Shown: in pieces, positions 9,338-16,785 of the stretch | Layout: every line of letters begins with the position of its first letter | How positions within the stretch are numbered: position 1 is the first letter of the stretch | NCBI GenBank assembly: GCA_017469955.1 | Contig: JAFUFJ010000009.1 | Location: 216,938-280,937 of the forward strand | Source of the DNA: Prevotella sp. | GTDB taxonomy: Bacteria; Bacteroidota; Bacteroidia; Bacteroidales; Bacteroidaceae | Direction of reading: 5' to 3' | DNA length: 64,000 nt | Position numbers and translations under genes: made by a program | Notes under the pieces: model-generated | Seen by the model: only the letters and a program-made list of their open reading frames with translations | What the model was told of the DNA's origin: nothing | Database searches by the model: none

Positions 9338-10609
9338 TTAATTACCATACTTTTCATCATTCAGTTCATCTACCTCAAATAGTGTGAACAATAAATTATT
9401 ACCTGCCACATCCTCTACCTTTAGCTGCTCTAGCACCTCATGAATGGAGTACTGTAGTGCTTGCAAGTCATCATAGAGGATATGCAAGTAGCAGAACACC
9501 TGCTGTGCGGAGCCCCATTCCTGAATATCATCACCGGCAAAATGGACAGGGACAAAGGCATAAACATCATCCCTTTGCAGTACATCGTCGATTCCAATCA
9601 CCTTATCAATCCTCCCAGCATGTATGTGAACGGGAAGTATGCAGTATTTCTTGCCTGGTTTAATATCTTTCGGCATAACCGGAAATGACTCACCAAGAGC
9701 TACATGAATCAACTGATCGAGTTGGTCAATACCATAAAAATACTGAACAGGATAGTTGGTCATTGAGCCTCCAAAGCGATATCCCATTTCATTAAAAATA
9801 AACTTATCTGTGCCGTCGTAAAAAGCTTCTATCCAGATAGGCCCATCAGTGAATCCAGCTGATTCAAACATGTTCCGAACCTTGGCGTCAAGGAGTTCCA
9901 AATACTTTTGTATTCCACGGGAGGGGAAAAGTTGAAGTCCCATCACTGATGCACCAGTCGACGGGAATTTGACAGAATACTTATCTGAAATACCAGAAAA
10001 AAGACATTTACCATTAACCATTGTGTAATGAACAATCACGGCATCGTAGGGAATGTAATCTTCAACAAGTACACTGCCTGTGGGAGAAAACTCTTTAGCA
10101 TGGTTATACCCGTTACGGAGCTGCTCAGCATCGTGGCACACGGAAAAGCCACGACTGCCACTACCGTCCACTGGCTTGGTTATCACAGGGAAATCAACTC
10201 CCTGGAGAGAATCATCGGACAAATCATTCAAGTCATACTTTTTGGCGACTGGAACGTCATTGGCCATGCATAATGACTTGAACGACACCTTGCTGTCGCA
10301 ATAGAGCCACGTAGAACGTTTGCAATAGCAAGGTAGATGTAACCGTTCACAAAGGTCGAGCATACGATTGATGTTGAACTCATGAACACCCGTAGTGATG
10401 CCATCAACATGGTTGGTGATGCAAAGCCGCTCCAATTTATCTATGTCGGCAGTACTGACATCCCATGATTCGTCGGCGAAGAGTTTTGCCTGTGATAATT
10501 CTTTAGGCAAGTAGTCGGCAACAATCACATAATGTCCCAAATCCTTGGCACGACGGACTATTTCCACCGAGCCAATAGGCTTGCCTCCCAAAACCAGTAA
10601 TTTCTGCAT
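9338..10609 (-). CDS. ATP-grasp ligase, third of three
   Basis: 423 residues. The N-terminal MQKLLVLGGKPIGSVEIVRRAK is the pre-ATP-grasp nucleotide-like fold. DFPVITKPVDGSGSRGFSV (about residues 140-158) is the ATP-binding loop, and IWIEAFYDGTDKFIFNEMGYRFGGSM carries the metal-binding Glu and a conserved Asn/Arg region. ATP-grasp enzymes activate a carboxylate as an acyl phosphate and join it to an amine. It starts 22 bp after the second ligase and is clearly paralogous to it (KPVDSRGSRG versus KPVDGSGSRG). Substrate unknown; attachment of an amino acid to a sugar or to another amino acid is inferred. Confidence 0.88.
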   Translation of the reverse strand: MQKLLVLGGKPIGSVEIVRRAKDLGHYVIVADYLPKELSQAKLFADESWDVSTADIDKLERLCITNHVDGITTGVHEFNINRMLDLCERLHLPCYCKRSTWLYCDSKVSFKSLCMANDVPVAKKYDLNDLSDDSLQGVDFPVITKPVDGSGSRGFSVCHDAEQLRNGYNHAKEFSPTGSVLVEDYIPYDAVIVHYTMVNGKCLFSGISDKYSVKFPSTGASVMGLQLFPSRGIQKYLELLDAKVRNMFESAGFTDGPIWIEAFYDGTDKFIFNEMGYRFGGSMTNYPVQYFYGIDQLDQLIHVALGESFPVMPKDIKPGKKYCILPVHIHAGRIDKVIGIDDVLQRDDVYAFVPVHFAGDDIQEWGSAQQVFCYLHILYDDLQALQYSIHEVLEQLKVEDVAGNNLLFTLFEVDELNDEKYGN

Positions 10610-10631
10610 ATATTCTTTTTGTTTATCTATT

Positions 10632-11897
10632 TTACGAATATTTGTCTAACAACTGAGCAGGCATGAATGAGTCAATCAGCATCTCCTCCCCTGACCTGCT
10701 GCGAACAGAAACCGCTTGCTGGAACTTACTGATGGCCGCTATAATATCCTTGATACTGCTGCCGAGCAAATCAACTTCAGCAAAACGTTGGCTGACCGTG
10801 GCCGTCCACTGCACCTCTTCACCCTCAACATAGCGTGAGAACAAGGCCTTTACCCTCTCATCCTGCCGATACTTCTCAAGTCCGCTTATCTTATCTATGA
10901 CACTATTTTTCAGTACCGGAAACAGAATGGCCGCTTTATGCCCGTTGAGCAAATAGGCATTTTCTGGGAAAATACCTTCGGAAGGGAAATGTCCCGTCAA
11001 GGCATACTCCACCATCCACTCACAGATGTCGAATCCGAATGTTTCATTCAGCATCCGCTCATATTCCACCCCAGGGAAACGAAGACCCGGGTCGAAGAAG
11101 AAGAACTGGCCATCGCGCACAAAGCCCTGCATGAAGACAGGACCATTGGTGATTCCGGCCTCTGCAATCATCTTCTCTACCTGAGAGTGAGCATTCCGAA
11201 GATACTCTTCGGTATGACGTGAGGGCGATATAGAACAGTTGACAAGTTTCTGCAAGCCCAATGACTCGCTGCCCCTGTAGCTGTCGCAGGTGCGCTCCAA
11301 ATGGGGTTCTCCATTGACCACGAAGTATGTCACCTGAAATTCATCGCAATCGCCCAAGTATTGTTCAATGAGTATCTCTCCATTGGATGACTCGGACTTT
11401 GCAAATGCCATAGCCTCATCGAGAGAGCAATAGTCGTAGCAGACCGACTGTCCACGTGAGCCTCGACTATCCACTGGTTTCACGAACACGGGGAAGCTTA
11501 TTTTCTGCTCACGGACATCATCTTCCGTATAGTCAGGTATCACGTCCACTCCATTCTCCCTACAAAGCTTCTTGAAGGCATTTTTGTTGGTGAAGCGGTA
11601 GAACTGCCCGGGGGTACCAAGACAAGGTTTGTTCAGTCTTGTGCAAAGCTCGGAATAGGGTATCTGACAGGGGTCGATGAAACCGGCAATCACACCGTCA
11701 ACAAGGTTTTCGTTGCAGTACGCTTCCAGACCATCAACATCCCTGACATTGACGTCCCATGCCTCATCGCAGATGGCTTTGCATGGTGAGTTGGCAAGAT
11801 AATCTGTGACTATGGTGTAATGTCCCATTCGCTTTGCTGCTTCTACGAGTTTCAGATGCTGGGCTGCTCCACCCAGTATTAATATTTTCTTTTTCAT
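10632..11897 (-). CDS. ATP-grasp ligase, second of three
   Basis: 421 residues from ATG 11897, which overlaps the preceding stop as ATGA and has GGAGGG about 7 bp upstream. The longer frame from 11912 starts inside the upstream gene. MKKKILILGGAAQHLKLVEAAKRMG is the N-terminal domain, SFPVFVKPVDSRGSRGQSV the ATP-binding loop, and GQFFFFDPGLRFPGVEYERM the position where related enzymes have a metal ligand Glu followed by Arg-Gly-Gly. Here that segment reads FDPGLRFPG, so the usual Glu-x-N pair is altered. This may mean a changed or weak activity. It lies between two intact paralogues. Confidence 0.85.
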   Translation of the reverse strand: MKKKILILGGAAQHLKLVEAAKRMGHYTIVTDYLANSPCKAICDEAWDVNVRDVDGLEAYCNENLVDGVIAGFIDPCQIPYSELCTRLNKPCLGTPGQFYRFTNKNAFKKLCRENGVDVIPDYTEDDVREQKISFPVFVKPVDSRGSRGQSVCYDYCSLDEAMAFAKSESSNGEILIEQYLGDCDEFQVTYFVVNGEPHLERTCDSYRGSESLGLQKLVNCSISPSRHTEEYLRNAHSQVEKMIAEAGITNGPVFMQGFVRDGQFFFFDPGLRFPGVEYERMLNETFGFDICEWMVEYALTGHFPSEGIFPENAYLLNGHKAAILFPVLKNSVIDKISGLEKYRQDERVKALFSRYVEGEEVQWTATVSQRFAEVDLLGSSIKDIIAAISKFQQAVSVRSRSGEEMLIDSFMPAQLLDKYS

Positions 11898-13216
11898 GCT
11901 GCAGCCCTCCATTCTTTGGCGGTGCGCAGCACACTTGTTTCTACTCTATCAGTTAATGTCTCGTCATTTTGTCTGTAACCAATGATTATCAGCCAAGTTT
12001 TACCCCCCCCTAAAATTCTGACATCCACATACTTACGGACATCAGTAAGAACTTTCTCCATTTCTCTTTCTTCTTCAAAACGAAGCACTAGTGTTCCGAT
12101 GGCATTGTTGGCCCCCTCAAAGGAGTCCACATGATCGCCAGCCTTGACCCAGAGGTCTTCTTCCACGACTTCGGCTTTCAGGTCTTTGCTGAGTTCCAGG
12201 CTGTCGAAAACACCAGCTTTATCGGCATGAAGAATAATCTCTGCCCAATGGCAGTTATAAGGTTTCTGCTCGATAGGTTCAAGGATAGGGTCGCCCACCA
12301 TAGCACGGGTAATGGCAGTAATCATATCCACACCCGTAGCATAGCGCAACATCTCGCACAAACGGTTTCCACCACCACGTGGGGTCAATTCCATGATGTA
12401 TGGTTTCCCATTGGGAGCTACTCGAACTTCAATGTTATAGACCACTGTCTTCAGATTAAGCAGCGTTATTAGACGCTGTATCTCAGATGTCAGATACGCT
12501 TCCTGTTCCTTGGTGAATGTGGAAGGCCAACTATACGCTGCCGGAGTATATGGGTTGGTGGCATTGAGGTCGAATCGCTGAGCACAGAAACTGGTGAACA
12601 CAAGTTTTCCATCCACCGACATGCTGTCAGTATCAGAAGAGCAGCCCTGCTTGTCAATAAACTCCTCAACGAGGATATGGCCAGAGATAGAATGTTCCAT
12701 CGCATACTCCAAAGCCGGTTTCAAGTTCTCTTTTCTGTCAACACGGGTCACGCCTTTACTTCCAGCCGCATCCGTGGGCTTTACAATCACAGGCCAAGGA
12801 CACCAATCGGAATCCTCCATTGCAGCCTCAATACTGTCAAAGCCCTTTGCCTGAGGCACATTAAAACCATTCTTGGCGAGAAAAGCACGGAACTTATCTT
12901 TGTTCTGCAAGATCTCCACACTCTCAAATGGGCCAAAGCTGGGCAATCCCATCTTGTTCTGCACATAGCTTGCAGCAACCACACCGGGGTCACAAGCAAA
13001 TGACATGATACCATCGATCTGGAGCCGCTGTGCTTCTTTCAAAACGGCCTCCTTGTCAATGATACTGACGTTGCAATACTCATCGCTCCAAGTATGAGCG
13101 ATGTTGTTGGGCAGGTAGTCTGCCGTTATCACATAGTATCCCTGTTTGTGGGCTGCATCAATCACCGGTTTAAGGTATCGCAAGCCGCCAAGGAGCATCA
13201 GTTTCTTTTGCTTCAT
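11894..13216 (-). CDS. ATP-grasp ligase, first of three, with G8 tract near C-terminus
   Basis: 440 residues. MKQKKLMLLGGLRYLKPVIDAA is the N-terminal domain. PVIVKPTDAAGSKGVTRV is the ATP-binding loop. YNIEVRVAPNGKPYIMELTPRGGGNRL holds the metal-binding Glu, the second Glu and the RGG motif, all intact. It starts 2 bp after the aminotransferase stop. Residues 403-405 are three Gly encoded within a run of eight G (12003-12010). The tail after this run (about 36 residues) looks unlike the rest of the fold. Losing or gaining one G would end the protein within a few residues of the run and remove the stop/start overlap with the next ligase. Confidence 0.88.
   Translation of the reverse strand: MKQKKLMLLGGLRYLKPVIDAAHKQGYYVITADYLPNNIAHTWSDEYCNVSIIDKEAVLKEAQRLQIDGIMSFACDPGVVAASYVQNKMGLPSFGPFESVEILQNKDKFRAFLAKNGFNVPQAKGFDSIEAAMEDSDWCPWPVIVKPTDAAGSKGVTRVDRKENLKPALEYAMEHSISGHILVEEFIDKQGCSSDTDSMSVDGKLVFTSFCAQRFDLNATNPYTPAAYSWPSTFTKEQEAYLTSEIQRLITLLNLKTVVYNIEVRVAPNGKPYIMELTPRGGGNRLCEMLRYATGVDMITAITRAMVGDPILEPIEQKPYNCHWAEIILHADKAGVFDSLELSKDLKAEVVEEDLWVKAGDHVDSFEGANNAIGTLVLRFEEEREMEKVLTDVRKYVDVRILGGGKTWLIIIGYRQNDETLTDRVETSVLRTAKEWRAAA
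12003..12010 (-). repeat. G8 homopolymer in ATP-grasp gene
   Basis: Eight uninterrupted C on the plus strand, read as G on the coding strand, in the context TTTAGGGGGGGGTAA. The same 15 bases occur at the acyltransferase tract (14761-14768). In the present length the ligase frame continues. With nine G the next codon is TAA; with seven the frame meets TGA after a few codons. Confidence 0.9.
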
Positions 13217-13218
13217 TC

Positions 13219-14328
13219 TTATTTTACCACTAATTCAAGTACTCTGTTTATATCTTCCTCACTCAGCTCATGGTGCATCGGCAGGCAGATAACTTCGTTG
13301 GCTATCTTTGTCGCCACAGGCAGGTTCTCAGGTGCTGCACTCGGAAGGCCACGATAGGTGCTGAAGGTACTGATGAGGGGATAGAAATAGCGACGGCCGA
13401 GGACGTTCTTCTCCTTCATTTCAAAGTAGAGCTGGTCGCGCGTCTTGCCATATTCCTCCGCATTGATGAAGATGGGGAAGTACGAGTAGTTATGACGAAC
13501 ACCTGGCATATCGTCAAAGAAACGGATGCCAGGAACGTTTCTAAGAGCCTCACGATACCGCTGTGCCACTTTCTGACGGGCAGCAATGGCGGAATCCACC
13601 TGCTTGAGGTTGAGAAGTCCGTAGGCAGCACGCACCTCATCGACCTTGCTGTTGATGCCTGGGGCCACCACCTCAGTCTCTCCAGCAAATCCGAAGTTCT
13701 TCAGGTAGTCTATGCGCTTCTTTGTGACTTCATCGTGCATCACGAGCGCACCGCCCTCTAAAGTGTTGTACACCTTGGTGGCATGGAAACTCAGCGTGCT
13801 CATGTCGCCAGCATTCAGCACGCTCTCGCCATCCACCTCCACGCCAAAGGCATGGGCGGCATCGTAGATGACCTTCAGGCCGTACTTGTCAGCAATCTCC
13901 TGAATAGCCTTCATATTCACCGGCTTGCCATAGCAATGCACAGGCATGATGGCCGTGGTCTTGGGCGTGATGGCCGCCTCAATCTTGTTGGGGTCTATGC
14001 CGCAAGTGCTTTCCTCAATATCCACGAACACAGGTTTGCAGCCGTTCCACCAGATGCTGTGCGTGGTGGCCACAAAACTATAAGGCGTAGTAATAACTTC
14101 GCCTGTTATTCTTAAAGCCTGCAAAGCCGTGAGCAACGGCAGTGTGCCGTTAGTAAACAGGCTGATGTACGGCACTTTCAGGTACTCTGCCAAAGCCGTC
14201 TCCAACTGCTTATGAAACGAGCCGTTGTTGGTAACCCACTTGCTGTCCCAAATCTCTTGAAGCATCTTGTGGAATTCTTCCAAATCAGGCAAGAGGGGAG
14301 ATGTGACTGTAATTATGTCTTTATTCAT
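13219..14328 (-). CDS. DegT/DnrJ/EryC1/StrS-family aminotransferase
   Basis: 369 residues from ATG 14328, chosen because it lies one base after the stop of the acyltransferase frame and begins the conserved protein; the upstream extension to 14418 has no family features. YISLFTNGTLPLLTALQAL, then IYDAAHAFG (Asp contacting the cofactor), and SFHATKVYNTLEGG with the PLP lysine at about residue 185. Family members transaminate keto-sugars to amino sugars for surface glycans, or act as sugar-modifying PLP enzymes. It is directly upstream of the three ATP-grasp ligases, so an amino sugar is a plausible acceptor for them (inference). Confidence 0.9.
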   Translation of the reverse strand: MNKDIITVTSPLLPDLEEFHKMLQEIWDSKWVTNNGSFHKQLETALAEYLKVPYISLFTNGTLPLLTALQALRITGEVITTPYSFVATTHSIWWNGCKPVFVDIEESTCGIDPNKIEAAITPKTTAIMPVHCYGKPVNMKAIQEIADKYGLKVIYDAAHAFGVEVDGESVLNAGDMSTLSFHATKVYNTLEGGALVMHDEVTKKRIDYLKNFGFAGETEVVAPGINSKVDEVRAAYGLLNLKQVDSAIAARQKVAQRYREALRNVPGIRFFDDMPGVRHNYSYFPIFINAEEYGKTRDQLYFEMKEKNVLGRRYFYPLISTFSTYRGLPSAAPENLPVATKIANEVICLPMHHELSEEDINRVLELVVK

Positions 14329-14329
14329 A

Positions 14330-15383
14330 TCAAAAATGGAGTCTTCTTGAACTTTGAAATGTCCTGTCATACCATTGAAAGAACCATTTTTCAACCGTAT
14401 GTATACGAATTTGATCAATTGTCACACAGACAAGGAATATCATTATCACTGCACCCACTGCATAAAGGGGATAAAAGGCCGTATCATAATGTCCCACACA
14501 ATCTACGACATCCCGCCAAATCCAACGTCTCATCCTGTCACTATTTGCATGAATCAGCAAAACTCCAAATGTTGATGATGCAATTATATTAATCCAACGC
14601 GAATAAGGCATACGGATTCTTCTGAAGTAATTAAATAAAACCGTCGATACAAAAACAGCCAATATCTTATTTGAATCTGAGACAAAGAAATAGTAGTTAT
14701 GCCTATGAAACAACAATAGCACCACGACACTTCCTATTGCAACCAGCAAAGCCAGAATTACCCCCCCCTAAATTACTTATTTGACTCAACCATTTTGGTT
14801 CATAAAGACGGATGTAGGAACCTAACAAATAGAGCACAGAAAACCAAGATACATAGTTCATTTTGACTTCTATCAACCCTGTTGATCCCATGAGCGTATA
14901 TATTGAGAGTGTCAAGAGGAGTAAATTTCTGTGTAGCATTTCCCCCATCCCCCGTATGAGAACATTGAGAAACGGTATCAACAAGAAAAACAGTAAGTAG
15001 CATGAGGTAAAACCATCAGACACAGACCAAATGGGGCATATCATGTGTTTTATCAATTTCAAGGACAAAGTCGAATACCCAAAGAGCAGGAAAACGCAGT
15101 CGATGACAAAGTTATAGAACATCACTTCCAAAAGCAGCTTAAGAAACTTTCTAAGTGTAATTTCGGACTTGCACATGAAATATCCTGTAATCAGCACAAA
15201 ACAGTTAATGCCCGTCTTGCCCCACATCCCGAAAATATAGTAAAACCATGAAGCTTTTGTAAGAGGATGCTCATCCATGTACTGAGTCAAGCCAGAATTT
15301 ACCACATAGTGATGGGCGACTATCATCAGCATTACGAGAATGCGATACAATTCAATGTTGCTATTACGTGCCTTTCGTTCCAT
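14330..15383 (-). pseudogene. Acyltransferase 3-family membrane protein, out of frame at a G8 tract
   Basis: The first frame (ATG 15383 to 14703) begins MERKARNSNIELYRILVMLMIVAHH, the start of OatA/WecH-type acyltransferase 3 proteins with the conserved His pair, and runs through several membrane spans to SQISNLGGG. A second frame (about 14760 to 14330) carries the remaining spans (ILALLVAIGSVVVLLLF) and the C-terminus. They are separated only by eight G at 14761-14768. Removing one G joins them into one protein of about 350 residues, the normal family length. Either a phase-OFF state of a contingency gene or a base error in a homopolymer. It is the first gene of the polysaccharide operon and would acylate the glycan or its precursor. 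Confidence 0.85.
14761..14768 (-). repeat. G8 homopolymer that breaks the acyltransferase frame
   Basis: Eight uninterrupted G on the coding strand. Upstream codons read AGT AAT TTA GGG GGG GGT. With seven G the frame continues GTA ATT CTG GCT TTG into the second half. With eight it runs into a 20-residue off-frame tail, and with nine it meets TAA at once. Confidence 0.9.
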
Positions 15384-16133
15384 TCCACTATTCTCGAGTC
15401 AATCATTCCAACTCAGAAACGTGTAAAACAATGAAGATTAAGAAAAATTCTTTTCTTTTTGTGCCGGTTCGCTTTTCAGTGGTTCTTCGGGGGCTGTTCG
15501 GGGCATTATACAGTCTGGTTTCCCACGCAGACGGAAAGACGTATGGTGGTGAAACGCAGTTGATAATGTTCCGAAAGATGCCTCCGCTTAGGAATATGCT
15601 CACATATTCGCAGACCACAACTTATCGTATGCTGTTTTTGTTATAACCGTGCAAAGATAAGAAATTCTTCGGGAAAACCGCACTTTAGTGACTAAAAAAT
15701 CGACGACCGGTTTCGTTTTTTTGATTTATGCCTGCCCTGTTGCCAGTGGAGGCATTGTCACAAAACTCATCCATAATATTTACAAATGGTTTCAAATTTT
15801 TTCTTTTTCCGCCGATATTTTCCGCTTCTTTGAAAACTTCCGGGAAGAACGACAAGGTGAACGGATTTTCAAGCCACACGTCTACCTTTCTGATTGTCAA
15901 AAGAATACCGATTTCTTATGACTTATATTGATGTTTTTCACTTTAACAAAACTATCCTTTCTAACTAAGAATGACATGGTTTATCCGTATGAACGACACC
16001 TCTTCAGGTGCAGTTTCACGACATTTGTACATGAGAAAGGTCAGCTTTCTCGGCGAGGAGGGTCTGGGACGATGACCATAAGCTGTTGTCTTCTTCGGAT
16101 GAACCCATATCATCCTCTTTGAAAATGGATATT
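15384..16133. other. Gene-poor stretch upstream of polysaccharide operon
   Basis: About 750 bp with no convincing gene. Short frames of 60-77 codons exist on both strands (for example 15685-15900 minus), but none shows a recognisable domain. A TATCTTTG element at 15652-15659 on the minus strand is the best promoter candidate for the operon and would leave a leader of about 265 nt. No inverted-repeat pair that would make an invertible promoter was found by eye, and no UpxY-like antiterminator gene is present. Confidence 0.6.
15652..15659 (-). promoter_or_regulatory. Candidate -7 element of polysaccharide operon promoter
   Basis: TATCTTTG on the minus strand matches the Bacteroidota TAnnTTTG element, but no TTTG is present at the usual 19-20 nt distance upstream. 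It is the only good match between the trp terminator and the first operon gene. Confidence 0.4.
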
Positions 16134-16189
16134 AAAAAGGCTGTCTTGTAAAACATTTTCAAGATAAAAATTTTACAAAACAGCTTTTT
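16134..16189. terminator. Bidirectional terminator after trp operon
   Basis: An inverted repeat AAAAAGGCTGTCTTGTAAAA / TTTTACAAAACAGCTTTTT (one bulge, one mismatch) lies 30 bp past the trpG stop, with T runs on both sides. It separates the trp operon from the polysaccharide region. Confidence 0.8.
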
Positions 16190-16221
16190 ATGTATGCTTG
16201 ACGACCAAGAAACTGTTGCCA

Positions 16222-16785
16222 CTACATGCGAAGCCAATTAGCCAATATCTGCCGTCCGTCGGGCGTAAGCACGCTTTCGGGATGAAACTGTATGCCGTGA
16301 ATGTCATATTCTCTGTGGCGCAGGGCCATGATCTCACCGTCGTCACTCTCAGCCGTCACCTCCAGACAGTCGGGGAAATGCTCGCGCGAGACTACCCATG
16401 AGTGGTAGCGTCCCATCGGTATGCGACGCGGAAGTCCCGAGAAGACAGGGTCATTTCCGAGGTTGGTGCCCTCGGTCTGCACGCCGTGGAAGACGTCGTT
16501 CAGGTTGGTAAGCCGTCCGCCAAACACCTCGCCTATGGCCTGATGGCCCAGACATACGCCGAAGATAGGCCGACGGCCTGCATAGGTTCTGATGACATCG
16601 AGCAGCAGTCCTGCCTCTGAAGGTATGCCAGGACCGGGGCTTAAGACAATCTTTTCAAAGGCACATAACGAGGACAGTTCAAACTGGTCGTTGCGCACAA
16701 CGGTCACCTTTGCTCCGAGCTCTTTTATCAGATGAGCAAGGTTATAGGTGAAAGAGTCGTAGTTGTCGATGATGACGATGTTCAT
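16222..16785 (-). CDS. trpG: Anthranilate synthase component II (glutamine amidotransferase)
   Basis: 187 residues from ATG 16785, which overlaps the trpE stop as ATGA; the longer frame is inside trpE. Class I glutamine amidotransferase: IVIIDNYDSFTYNL at the N-terminus, FGVCLGHQAIGE with the nucleophilic Cys, and GIQFHPES with the catalytic His and Glu. It releases ammonia from glutamine for TrpE to make anthranilate from chorismate. It is the last gene of the operon, followed by the terminator. Confidence 0.95.
   Translation of the reverse strand: MNIVIIDNYDSFTYNLAHLIKELGAKVTVVRNDQFELSSLCAFEKIVLSPGPGIPSEAGLLLDVIRTYAGRRPIFGVCLGHQAIGEVFGGRLTNLNDVFHGVQTEGTNLGNDPVFSGLPRRIPMGRYHSWVVSREHFPDCLEVTAESDDGEIMALRHREYDIHGIQFHPESVLTPDGRQILANWLRM

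Noticed and set aside
15685-15900. 71-codon minus-strand ORF upstream of the polysaccharide operon
   Set aside because: No promoter, no recognisable motif, and competing frames of similar length on the other strand. It may be a gene remnant but cannot be supported.
15384-16133. Invertible promoter for the polysaccharide operon
   Set aside because: No inverted-repeat pair flanking the promoter candidate could be found by eye, and no invertase gene is nearby.
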